Source: an uncultured Anaeroplasmataceae bacterium (lineage in GTDB: Bacteria; Bacillota_I; Bacilli_A; Acholeplasmatales; Anaeroplasmataceae). Taken from it: DNA of 25,549 nucleotides. Below, in pieces: positions 6,322 through 14,113 of this stretch. The DNA lies in the NCBI GenBank assembly GCA_934229535.1, contig CAKQDS010000026.1, positions 1 through 25,549 on the forward strand, given 5' to 3'. Under the pieces are notes generated by a model. It made no database searches. It saw nothing but the letters and a program-made list of their open reading frames with translations, and was not told where the DNA came from. Within the stretch, counting starts at the first letter, position 1. Each line of letters opens with the position of its first letter. Position numbers and translations under genes: made by a program.

Positions 6322-8814
6322 TTAAGAATTTTCAATCGAATTATCAAGCATACTTATAAAATTATCAATTTCATTTGATTCTAATTTATCAAAGAAAACA
6401 TCAAAACTCTTTGGAGTTATCATTGTAAAAATATATTTTATATTAACTCCTTGATTACTTAAATAATCATTAATAACCTTAAAATGTGCCTTTGCACATT
6501 TATATTTTCCAACATTTTCTTCATCTGGTGATGATAATTGCTCATCTCCCTTAATTTCTGCAACTACAATTTTATTGTTGTAAGAAATAAAGAAATCTGG
6601 GTTAAATGAACCTCTTTGAGGATGTTCACCCTTTCTCCAAGAATATTCTATTGAATAAAAATTAACATTATTAGATTTTATCCAGCCTTTTAATAATGGT
6701 AGATTACAAGAAGTCAATTTCTTTAAAAATAATTTTTCAGGATCACTATCTGCAACAACAAATGACTGCGGAGTTTTAAAATTAAAAGTATTGTCCACCT
6801 TATGTTGTCGATACTGGTTTGTCGTATCAATAATTTCGTCAAAAAATTCTTTTTCGTCATTTGATAAATATTTTTTTGTATCTTCAGTCCAAAACAGTAC
6901 TTTTTCTCTCAATAATGCACTACCACTAATTGTTTCTTTTCTTAAGTTTGTAGTTGACACTGTTCTATATTCGTCTGGTAAGAAATTGTAATCAACAACT
7001 AAATTTCCCTGCCTAAAACAAACACCAAGTGCGGCAAGAAATTTTTGCTTTATAGTTTCAGTAATCACTGTATTACCAGATTTTTCAAGCGATAACTGTA
7101 TCATTTGTTTTAATTTATTGATAGGCCATTCATTTTGATATTTTTTAGATAATCCTTCATTGTTATCATCTGGAATATCTTCAAACCTATTCCACATTAT
7201 AATTGCTAATTGATCAACACTGTAAGTCTTATGTGAAATTGACGTGTTCCATACTCTTTCGTTACCACCTACTACATCAGAAAACTTTGTTTCTACATTT
7301 TCAATATTAGATATAGTTGGAAGATTTATATATCCTTTTTCAAACAAACTATATGTTCCCTTCATTTTAATTTCTTTAGTAGTCTTATTTGAAGAATAAC
7401 TAATATTTATAAAGTTAAAATGGTAACTTGAATCTTCAATTATTGTATTTGAAATTTTCTTTTCAATTTCCAACACTTCATCAACTAATTTCTTAACACT
7501 ATTTGACCACTTTGCATGATTAAAAATCACAACTTTTGGTTTTCCATATAATGAATTATTCCATATAACTGGAACTCTTAATCCCCTTCCAAGTACTTGA
7601 GCAATTAACAATTTCGAATTAAAAGCGCGCTCTTCATGTGGTACAATTTGAAAAACTCTTTTAACATCCCAACCTTCAGTCAACATAGAAACAGAAAAAA
7701 TCCATTCAACTTTGCTTTCCTTATCATCAACTGTTTTTAATCTAATTTTATCAATCATACTAGATTTAGAATGAACAATAAGAATTTTTGCCTCAACTTC
7801 TTCTTTATTTAAAGAATATTTATTCATCAAAAATGATTCAAACTCTTTTGCTATTTTTTCGCAAGATTTTATATCCGCTGTTATTACTACTGTCAAAGGC
7901 AAAATAGGAATTTGCTTTTTTATAAATTCATGCGAATTAATTATTACATTCCACTTGTCTTCAGCCTTAGATGAAACATTACTTTCGGACACATATTCAA
8001 CCATTTTTACTTTATCTTCTGATATAGCTTTTTTCAAAGAATAGCGATAGATCACATCTGAAAAGTATGTATTATCCGAATAATAACATGTTCCAGACAA
8101 TCCTAATATATACTTGAAAGAAACTTTTTTAATAAAATTTTTCCATTCATTTTCTTTACTGTAATATATATGATGAGCTTCATCTGAAATAATTAAAGTT
8201 CTATCACCTTTTCCAACCAAACTATCACATATAGAAGTCATTGCATTAGTATAGATTGCATCTCTATTTTCCACACATATACACCCTTTAGAAATAGTAG
8301 TTGATCCGTTAATTATTTTTGGAATAAATCCTAACAATAAACTAGATAATTGTGAATCAGTTGCAAGTAATTTAATCTTTTTTGTTAGTTCTTCTTCAAT
8401 TGTAACGCTTGGTGTTAGTATTAACACTTGATCTACTGTATTAGATGCAAGCATTATTGCTGCGACACCATAAATAACCCAACTTTTCCCTGTCGCAGTT
8501 GCCAAATCAATACTAGCTGAAAAACTATTTGCAAAATGCAACTTTGCGATGAAACCATTTAACGTCCCGTATGTTTTTTTGATATTATCATTATTATTAT
8601 AATTTTCTTCGGCTAGTTCTTTTGTTGATTTATATTTGCCTCCACAAAAGAATCTAAGCGTTGTTAATATTGCTTCTTTTTGATAAGTCCTATTTTTACA
8701 TAATTCATTTAGAAAATAATAATATTTACTTTCATCCCATTTAGTCTGATCAATAGAATTTGATACTTTTAAAACTAAGTCTTTTTCATTTACTCTATAT
8801 GTACAATTATTCAT
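6322..8814 (-). CDS. res: Type III restriction enzyme Res subunit (helicase plus nuclease)
   Basis: An 830-residue restriction subunit that, with Mod, tracks along DNA using ATP and cuts unmodified sites. The N-terminal half is a superfamily 2 helicase: TATGKS (106-111, ATP binding), DEAH (211-214), SGT (240-242), EGWDV (380-384) and QVLGRGLR (406-413). The C-terminus carries the PD-(D/E)xK nuclease core: PDF (739-741) and EIKG (753-756). It is shorter than the 900-1,000 residues common in the family. Its ATG overlaps the end of mod by eight bases, with AAAGGAGA inside mod as ribosome binding site, so the two are translationally coupled. Both active sites look intact. By eye, codons ending in C such as AGC, GCC and TCC, common in flanking genes, are rarer here, which fits horizontal transfer. 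Confidence 0.9.
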   Translation of the reverse strand: MNNCTYRVNEKDLVLKVSNSIDQTKWDESKYYYFLNELCKNRTYQKEAILTTLRFFCGGKYKSTKELAEENYNNNDNIKKTYGTLNGFIAKLHFANSFSASIDLATATGKSWVIYGVAAIMLASNTVDQVLILTPSVTIEEELTKKIKLLATDSQLSSLLLGFIPKIINGSTTISKGCICVENRDAIYTNAMTSICDSLVGKGDRTLIISDEAHHIYYSKENEWKNFIKKVSFKYILGLSGTCYYSDNTYFSDVIYRYSLKKAISEDKVKMVEYVSESNVSSKAEDKWNVIINSHEFIKKQIPILPLTVVITADIKSCEKIAKEFESFLMNKYSLNKEEVEAKILIVHSKSSMIDKIRLKTVDDKESKVEWIFSVSMLTEGWDVKRVFQIVPHEERAFNSKLLIAQVLGRGLRVPVIWNNSLYGKPKVVIFNHAKWSNSVKKLVDEVLEIEKKISNTIIEDSSYHFNFINISYSSNKTTKEIKMKGTYSLFEKGYINLPTISNIENVETKFSDVVGGNERVWNTSISHKTYSVDQLAIIMWNRFEDIPDDNNEGLSKKYQNEWPINKLKQMIQLSLEKSGNTVITETIKQKFLAALGVCFRQGNLVVDYNFLPDEYRTVSTTNLRKETISGSALLREKVLFWTEDTKKYLSNDEKEFFDEIIDTTNQYRQHKVDNTFNFKTPQSFVVADSDPEKLFLKKLTSCNLPLLKGWIKSNNVNFYSIEYSWRKGEHPQRGSFNPDFFISYNNKIVVAEIKGDEQLSSPDEENVGKYKCAKAHFKVINDYLSNQGVNIKYIFTMITPKSFDVFFDKLESNEIDNFISMLDNSIENS

Positions 8815-10588
8815 TGATTATTCTCCTTTCATTTCCAGCTGAATCAATAAATATAATCATCGTTTTTTTAGTAAACTTATTAGCATCGATTCTAAGTATA
8901 TTATCAGGAAAGCTATCACTCTTATAATAAAAATCATCTAAAATAAATGTATGACCATCATAATTGTAATTTATGAGTACTAATGCTAAATCAGCTTTTT
9001 CTTCACCTTTAATTCTACTTGTACTAGAAAAAGAATCTATAATTAATCTATCTTCCGTAATATGATAACTTACAGTAGGTGGTTGTATAAAATCAAAACC
9101 CACAGCGTCAACCGCCTCATTAACATTCTTAGAGTTTGATGGTTGCAAAGCTATAGTGAAGTCTTCAGTAAACTTTGCTAACAATGAATATGGTACACGT
9201 AAAATATTAAAAAGAACATTTTTAATTTGAATTTCATCTTCTGCAAACATAAATGATCCTTTTGGTGCAATAATAAAAATATTATTTCCTGCATTTTCAC
9301 CAATTCTATCATAAATTGCTTTTAGTGTTTCAAGTGAAATCTTAGCTCCTAATTTTTTTAATTCATATGGTGTAAATACTTTTACTAAGTTACCATATCT
9401 AACACCATCAAAAACAAAATTTTTAATTTCTTTTGTTTCTGGCTCGCATCCCCATAATTGCATAGCGAAAATTTTCCAATTATTTTCATCAAATTCATTT
9501 AATTTTTTTTCGTCGTATAGTCCAGCTGAATACAAAACAAAAGGTCTACATTTTTCACAATTATTTTCCTGTCCAATATGTAGCATTCTCTTTTGTATTG
9601 TATAAATTGATAATTTTCCTGCATCTACACCAATCCACTTACGATTAAGTTTTTCTGCAGAAGCCAATGTTGTACCAGATCCTGCAAAACAATCTAAAAC
9701 AATATCACCAGGGTTTGATGAGGCGCTAATAATTCTATTAAGCAATTTTTCAGGTTTTTGTGTTGGATATTTTGTTTTATAATCCTTTGCTCCTAAAAAG
9801 CCAGCAAAATTATCTATATCAGCCCAAACATCTTTAATTGGTTTTTTTGATATATCACCGGAAGGTTGATGCACATTAAAGTACTCTTTATTAAAGCAAT
9901 AATTACTTACTGACTTAGTATAATATAAAATAGTTGCTTGCGAATAAATCCAATTATTTGACCTCCATTTGTTTCCTGCAACATATGGAATAGAAGTATC
10001 CCATATTATTTGACTTCTAAAATTATTTTCACCAAATATTTCATCAAGGAGCACTTTCACATACGCAACCTTTTTATTATCCAAATGAACATATATAGAA
10101 CCATCATCACTTAAAACTTCTCTAATTAGGATAAGTCTTTTTCGTAACCATTCTAAAAATTCAGCGCCTGCAAGCTTGTCAGAATATGCTTTTTGATCGA
10201 CACCATTTGCTTTAAAATCACGTCTTGTAGAAAATGGTGGATCAATATAAACTAATTTTACACCATCAGTTCCATCAGAATTCTTTAATAAACCTTTGTG
10301 CTTATAATCTAATAATGTCTTTAAAACTTGTAAATTGTCTCCAAATATTAATTTATTTTCCCATCCTGTATACTTATCAGAAGAGCAAAATTTCCTGTCT
10401 TCTTGTAAAGGTACAGATAAAACACTTGATATAATTTGTTCTTCACTTTCTTTACCAGCATATACAAGTTCATATTCTTTTTTTTGAATTGGAAATAATA
10501 CCTTTTTAAATTCATATGGAATATCTTGTCCGTTCTTTAAATAATTTAAAGATTCTTCAAGTACTTTTATTTGTAGATTTTTATCCAT
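8807..10588 (-). CDS. mod: Type III DNA adenine methyltransferase Mod subunit
   Basis: A 593-residue adenine-N6 methyltransferase that recognises the target site, methylates it and, with Res, forms the restriction complex. Motifs are in beta-class order: DPPF (116-119, catalytic), a short target-recognition segment (about 190-270), TQKPE (276-280) and DCFAGSGTT (299-307, S-adenosylmethionine binding). Residues from about 345 to 593, after the catalytic core, begin with CEKC and form an extra domain of some 245 residues that I cannot assign; it probably serves contact with Res. AGAGG nine bases before the ATG supports the start. First gene of the mod-res operon. The target sequence cannot be predicted. 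Confidence 0.9.
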   Translation of the reverse strand: MDKNLQIKVLEESLNYLKNGQDIPYEFKKVLFPIQKKEYELVYAGKESEEQIISSVLSVPLQEDRKFCSSDKYTGWENKLIFGDNLQVLKTLLDYKHKGLLKNSDGTDGVKLVYIDPPFSTRRDFKANGVDQKAYSDKLAGAEFLEWLRKRLILIREVLSDDGSIYVHLDNKKVAYVKVLLDEIFGENNFRSQIIWDTSIPYVAGNKWRSNNWIYSQATILYYTKSVSNYCFNKEYFNVHQPSGDISKKPIKDVWADIDNFAGFLGAKDYKTKYPTQKPEKLLNRIISASSNPGDIVLDCFAGSGTTLASAEKLNRKWIGVDAGKLSIYTIQKRMLHIGQENNCEKCRPFVLYSAGLYDEKKLNEFDENNWKIFAMQLWGCEPETKEIKNFVFDGVRYGNLVKVFTPYELKKLGAKISLETLKAIYDRIGENAGNNIFIIAPKGSFMFAEDEIQIKNVLFNILRVPYSLLAKFTEDFTIALQPSNSKNVNEAVDAVGFDFIQPPTVSYHITEDRLIIDSFSSTSRIKGEEKADLALVLINYNYDGHTFILDDFYYKSDSFPDNILRIDANKFTKKTMIIFIDSAGNERRIINE

Positions 10589-10720
10589 TATTATTTAACC
10601 TCTTTCGTTATTCGGTCATTAATTTAAAAGGTTCCAAATTGTATACTTTTATATACCTTGTAGGAAATAATAACTATTTGAGAAATTATTATATTTTTTA
10701 ATGCTTTTTGGTGTTTTTTA

Positions 10721-10729
10721 TGTTATAAT
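10721..10729 (+). promoter_or_regulatory. Extended -10 promoter element, plus strand
   Basis: TGTTATAAT matches a perfect -10 hexamer with the TG extension; no good -35 is present 16-18 bases upstream. A transcript would start near 10736 and run straight into the 32-bp palindrome. Confidence 0.35.
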
Positions 10730-10742
10730 TGCTTTAAAAGGT

Positions 10743-10774
10743 TAGGTACTAAAAGGTATACCTTATAGTACCTA
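10743..10774. repeat. 32-bp near-perfect palindrome, operator or terminator
   Basis: Outer arms TAGGTACTA (10743-10751) and TAGTACCTA (10766-10774) enclose the perfect 12-base palindrome AAGGTATACCTT (10753-10764); only one symmetric pair (10752/10765) mismatches. On the plus strand it is followed by TTTTGTATTTTT and could terminate transcription; as DNA it is a strong candidate binding site for a dimeric regulator. Confidence 0.65.
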
Positions 10775-11041
10775 TTTTGTATTTTTAACAAGAAATTTAA
10801 TAGTTTTAAATAATATAAAATCAAAATAAAAGATCACTAGTAATTTACCATAATTAGATCATCTAGCAGTGTACAAAATTAATATTATGCAAAAAAATGT
10901 TTATTTTATATATTGTAAAAAATTTCAACTCATATATTTTTTTCATAATTATCGTAAACCAACGTCAAAATAATAAATATTTTTTGGTAGTCAATAAAAT
11001 TGTATAAGATTTAAATGTACAAATTAAGTATTAATGAAGAC

Positions 11042-11082
11042 AAAAAAAAGCTTAATCATCTAAAGTTGATTAAGCTTTTTTT
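11042..11082. terminator. Two-way intrinsic terminator
   Basis: Sixteen paired bases (A-rich AAGCTTAATCA arm ending at 11058, complement from 11067) around an eight-base loop, with A-run on the left and T-run on the right, so it can terminate in both directions. On the minus strand it follows the stop codon of the gene remnant at 11088 by six bases. Confidence 0.85.
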
Positions 11083-11087
11083 ACTAT

Positions 11088-11186
11088 TTAAATACATTTA
11101 TTTTCATCAATTGATTTAATGGTTGCATCCCTACTAATTATATCTATTTTTTCATTAATAATATTTTGTTCATCTGTATTTATTTG
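11088..11186 (-). pseudogene. 3' tail of an unidentified lost gene
   Basis: A 32-codon open frame that ends in TAA (11090-11088) directly before an intrinsic terminator, and that has an upstream in-frame stop but no ATG, GTG or TTG. The predicted peptide is hydrophilic and ordinary in composition (begins QINTDEQNIINEKIDIIS). This is what the end of a gene looks like after its front part was deleted. It lies right behind the recA terminator, at the edge of the restriction-modification segment. I do not recognise the parent protein; chance cannot be excluded at this length. Confidence 0.35.
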
Positions 11187-11225
11187 TTAAAATTTTTGCT
11201 TATAAAATGATTTGGTCAATCATAT

Positions 11226-11253
11226 AAAAAAGGATTTCCACAAAAGAAATCCT
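11226..11253 (-). terminator. Intrinsic terminator of recA
   Basis: Minus-strand hairpin with 8-bp arms AGGATTTC/GAAATCCT (11231-11238 and 11246-11253), seven-base loop, then five T (11230-11226). It starts within the recA stop codon. Confidence 0.85.
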
Positions 11254-12229
11254 AATTAATATTTCTGATTTTCTCTTCAACTTCTAAAGCAACATCCTTG
11301 TTATTCTTTAAATATTGCTTAGCATTTTCACGACCCTGGCCAATCTTATTGCCATTATAGGAAAACCATGATCCGCTCTTCTCAATAATGTCATATTTAA
11401 CAGCTAAATCAACAAGCTCGCCCTCATGAGAAATTCCTTCACCATAAATAATATCAACCTCAGCGGTTTTAAATGGTGGAGCAACCTTATTCTTAACAAC
11501 CTTTATTGTTGTACGATTACCAACAACATTAGTTCCATCCTTAATTTGTTCACCACGTCTTATATCTAATCTAACTGACGCATAAAATTTTAAGGCTCTA
11601 CCACCAGTTGTTGTTTCAGGATTACCAAACATTACTCCAACCTTTTCTCTTATTTGGTTGATAAAAATTGCAACACAATTTGTTTTACTAATAATACCAG
11701 CAAGCTTACGCATAGCCTGTGACATTAATCTAGCATGAAGACCAACATGTGAATCTCCCATATCACCATTCAATTCAGCTTCTGGAACTAAAGCAGCAAC
11801 TGAATCCACAACAATGATATCTACACTTCCACTTTTAATTAAAGCTTCAGCAATTTCTAAAGCTTGTTCACCATTATCTGGTTGAGATAATATTAGGTTT
11901 TCAATGTCTACGCCTAAATTTTTAGCATATACAGGGTCTAAGGCATGTTCTGCATCAATAAATGCGGCAAAGCCTCCAGCCTTTTGAGCATTTGCAATTG
12001 CATGAAGGGCAAATGTTGTTTTTCCTGATGATTCTGGTCCAAAAATTTCAATTATTCTTCCTTTAGGATAGCCACCAATACCAAGGGCTTTATCCAAAGA
12101 AATTGAACCTGAAGAAATTGATTCGATTTTTTGATCTGCTTGATCACCAAGCTTCATAACAGATCCTTTACCAAATTCCTTTTCTATTTGTTTTAATGCT
12201 GCCTCAAGGGCTTGCTCTCTATCGTCCAT
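11252..12229 (-). CDS. recA: Recombinase RecA
   Basis: A 325-residue ATP-dependent recombinase that forms filaments on single-stranded DNA, pairs it with homologous duplex, and triggers SOS cleavage of LexA; also needed for transformation. Walker A is GPESSGKT (64-71), Walker B IIVVDS (138-143), and the L2 loop region begins at NQIREKVGVMFGNPETTTGG (191-210). GGAGG stands eight bases before the ATG. The protein is about 20-25 residues shorter than the Bacillus and E. coli proteins because the acidic C-terminal tail that restrains RecA is almost absent. It lies 46 bases after pgsA, as in other Bacillota, and ends in its own terminator; rny, a frequent downstream neighbour, is missing here. Confidence 0.97.
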   Translation of the reverse strand: MDDREQALEAALKQIEKEFGKGSVMKLGDQADQKIESISSGSISLDKALGIGGYPKGRIIEIFGPESSGKTTFALHAIANAQKAGGFAAFIDAEHALDPVYAKNLGVDIENLILSQPDNGEQALEIAEALIKSGSVDIIVVDSVAALVPEAELNGDMGDSHVGLHARLMSQAMRKLAGIISKTNCVAIFINQIREKVGVMFGNPETTTGGRALKFYASVRLDIRRGEQIKDGTNVVGNRTTIKVVKNKVAPPFKTAEVDIIYGEGISHEGELVDLAVKYDIIEKSGSWFSYNGNKIGQGRENAKQYLKNNKDVALEVEEKIRNIN

Positions 12230-12275
12230 TTTTTATACCTCCATATTATATATAACAGCAAAATAATTTATTTTA

Positions 12276-12845
12276 CTAGATTGATTCTAAAATAATTTCG
12301 CGATTTTTCCAAAAATAGTCAATTCCTGAAATAACTGTAAATAAGCATGCTACATACATACCAATTTGGCCAATTAATAATACAACATCATTTGTTTGAT
12401 ACCAAAACATAATAATAAGTGCTATCATTGTTGTAAATGTTTTAAGCTTTCCAAGCTTAGATGCGGCAATTACCTTGCCATTTTCTACAGCAACCATTCT
12501 AATTCCCGAAACCATAAATTCTCTTATTAAAATAATAACAAAAACCCAAACTGGTAAAACATAACCAGTAGCCATAAACATAGACATTGCTGTAAAAACA
12601 AGCATCTTATCGGCTAGGGGATCAGCAAATTTACCAAATGTTGTAACTAAATTATATTTTCTTGCAATATGACCATCTAAAAAATCTGTAAATGAAGCAG
12701 TCATAAATAAAAGTAAATTAATAAAATTAGCATAGCTCATATTTAAGAAAATAGCATTATTTCTTAAATAAGGAATACAATAAATAATAACCATAATAGG
12801 AATAATTAAAATTCTTAAAAATGTTAGTTTATTAGGTAAAGTCAT
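12276..12845 (-). CDS. pgsA: CDP-diacylglycerol--glycerol-3-phosphate 3-phosphatidyltransferase
   Basis: A 189-residue integral membrane enzyme that joins CDP-diacylglycerol and glycerol-3-phosphate to phosphatidylglycerol phosphate, the committed step to anionic phospholipids. The CDP-alcohol phosphotransferase signature D-x2-D-G-x2-A-R-x8-G-x3-D-x3-D is complete (D54, D57, G58, A61, R62, G71, D75, D79). Several hydrophobic helices surround it, and the N-terminus LPNKLTFLRI is typical of PgsA. GGAGG lies nine bases before ATG. The gene has its own probable promoter and runs into recA. Confidence 0.95.
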   Translation of the reverse strand: MTLPNKLTFLRILIIPIMVIIYCIPYLRNNAIFLNMSYANFINLLLFMTASFTDFLDGHIARKYNLVTTFGKFADPLADKMLVFTAMSMFMATGYVLPVWVFVIILIREFMVSGIRMVAVENGKVIAASKLGKLKTFTTMIALIIMFWYQTNDVVLLIGQIGMYVACLFTVISGIDYFWKNREIILESI

Positions 12846-12874
12846 AGATAAAATCCTCCATAAATATAGTTATA

Positions 12875-12883
12875 ATTATAGCA
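12875..12883 (-). promoter_or_regulatory. Extended -10 promoter of pgsA-recA
   Basis: Minus strand TGC followed by TATAAT (12880-12875); the -35 region at 17 bases (TAGTAT) is poor, which extended -10 promoters tolerate. Start would be near 12868, about 22 bases before the pgsA ATG. Confidence 0.5.
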
Positions 12884-12905
12884 CATTTCCTAATAAAATA
12901 CTAGT

Positions 12906-13142
12906 TTAAATCCCAAAAATAGCCTCTAATACCTTTTTTAAGCCCTCGAATGCTAGATTTATAATGCTATATACTAAATTATCAAAGAATTTAGCTATTA
13001 AAACAAATAAATTTCTCTTATCCTCAATGTAAAAGGCACTATCACTACTTGCTACTATTTCACCATTAGAAAACAAACTTCCAATTAATATTCCCATAGT
13101 AAATAAAGAAACAATTATCAACAAAATTTTTTTATTCTTCAT
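12906..13142 (-). CDS. Small membrane-anchored protein of unknown function
   Basis: A 78-residue protein with a lysine-rich start, one hydrophobic segment (about residues 5-22), a short polar stretch and a C-terminal part rich in aromatic and aliphatic residues that could lie on a membrane as amphipathic helices. GGTGA suits the ATG at 13142; the ATG twelve bases upstream (13154) has no ribosome binding site. It follows gpr by 33 bases, in the place where Bacillus species carry spoIIP. It shows no SpoIIP amidase domain and no match I recognise. A role in sporulation or germination is inferred from position alone. Confidence 0.6.
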   Translation of the reverse strand: MKNKKILLIIVSLFTMGILIGSLFSNGEIVASSDSAFYIEDKRNLFVLIAKFFDNLVYSIINLAFEGLKKVLEAIFGI

Positions 13143-13175
13143 AATTTTCACCATTTGTAATTATACATAATTCAA

Positions 13176-13982
13176 TTAAAAATCTTGTTGAATTTCAATA
13201 TTTAAAAGAGCAATATTTATGGCCTTAGCAATAATGATACTTAAAATCTCTATTGCTTCATCAACATCCTTTGTCGTTAAGAATAAATTATCCTCAAGAT
13301 CAGATTCATCAACATCATAATCGTTTAAAATACTATATATATCGCAAACACTAGGTACGCCAATTGCTAAAACATCGACACCTAAGGTTTTACTTGATAT
13401 CTCTTTTCGTTTATTTAATACTCCACTTCCAGGAGCAATACCAGATGTTGCCAGCTGGATGCTTCTAAATAATCTTTTTGTATTTTTAGTTGCAAGGGCA
13501 TCAATAGCAATAACTAAATCTGGTTTATAATCTTTAACAATAGCCTTTGTTATCATTGCAGTCTCTAACCCAGTTTGTCCCATAACTCCTGGGGCTAATG
13601 AGGCGATTTTAACATCAGTGCTATCCAAATGATTAGTAATTATTAAATTTTCAATTACCCTAGGACCTATTGCATCGGGAGTTACATGCTTATTGCCAAG
13701 TCCTACAATAAAAATCTTCTTATTCTCTTTGATTTTCAAATAGGAAATTACATTCTTTATTAGTATAGCTAAATTGTTTGTTATTTTCTCTATTAATTTC
13801 ATATTTTCGTAATCCAAATATTTAATATTAATTGTTTGATATAAACCAGGCTCTTTATTAATTTTTTCAGCCTCAATTTCATTTAAATCAATTACGTTAA
13901 TATCTAATTCTTCATCATCTAGCTTTGTCTTTATTAGTTCTTTAGCAACCTCTTCATCAATTAAATCGCTTTTACTTTCCAT
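13176..13982 (-). CDS. gpr: Germination protease (GPR, peptidase family A25)
   Basis: A 268-residue protease that degrades small acid-soluble spore proteins at germination; made as a zymogen in the developing spore. Conserved blocks: GLGNKHVTPDAIGPRVIENL (94-113), SLAPGVMGQTGLET (128-141), IAIDALAT (158-165), IAPGSGV and a GVDVLAIGVPSVCD segment. D103 and D161 correspond to the two aspartates proposed as catalytic. The final LTTKDVDEAIEILSIIIAKAINIAL aligns with the usual C-terminus, so the protein is compact (Bacillus forms are about 370) by internal shortening rather than truncation. AGGAG nine bases before ATG fixes the start. Divergent from rpsT, as in Bacillus. It is the best evidence for endospore formation in this organism. 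Confidence 0.92.
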   Translation of the reverse strand: MESKSDLIDEEVAKELIKTKLDDEELDINVIDLNEIEAEKINKEPGLYQTINIKYLDYENMKLIEKITNNLAILIKNVISYLKIKENKKIFIVGLGNKHVTPDAIGPRVIENLIITNHLDSTDVKIASLAPGVMGQTGLETAMITKAIVKDYKPDLVIAIDALATKNTKRLFRSIQLATSGIAPGSGVLNKRKEISSKTLGVDVLAIGVPSVCDIYSILNDYDVDESDLEDNLFLTTKDVDEAIEILSIIIAKAINIALLNIEIQQDF

Positions 13983-14052
13983 AAATATTCACTCCTATCA
14001 TAAATATTTTGTCTAAAATTACAAAAAACATACTTATTAGAAAAAAATTATC

Positions 14053-14081
14053 TTGAAAAAATAAAGAGCTTTTGATATAAT
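14053..14081 (+). promoter_or_regulatory. Sigma-A promoter of rpsT
   Basis: -35 TTGAAA (14053-14058), spacer of exactly 17 bases, -10 TATAAT (14076-14081) with TG extension. Transcription would begin near 14088, about 26 bases before the rpsT start. Confidence 0.85.
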
Positions 14082-14113
14082 TGTTATGTATGTGAAGTGT
14101 CGGAGGTGAAATT

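Larger units (their letters stand above)
10589..11225. other. AT-rich intergenic stretch between mod and recA
   Basis: More than 600 bases without an intact gene. It contains possible mod promoter elements (minus-strand TATAAT at 10693-10688, with no clear -35), a plus-strand extended -10 box at 10721-10729 followed by a 32-bp palindrome, two diverged copies of a TTTAAAAGGTT...TATACCTT motif, a long two-way terminator and the tail of a lost gene. Stretch 10775-11040 shows no ORF with a ribosome binding site and no RNA fold that I recognise. Confidence 0.6.

Noticed and set aside
10234..10701. Plus-strand reading frames over the 5' part of mod
   Set aside because: Antisense shadows of mod without start signals.
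10890..10980. 27-codon minus-strand frame starting MKKIYELKFF in the mod-recA gap
   Set aside because: No Shine-Dalgarno sequence and a composition expected from AT-rich non-coding DNA.
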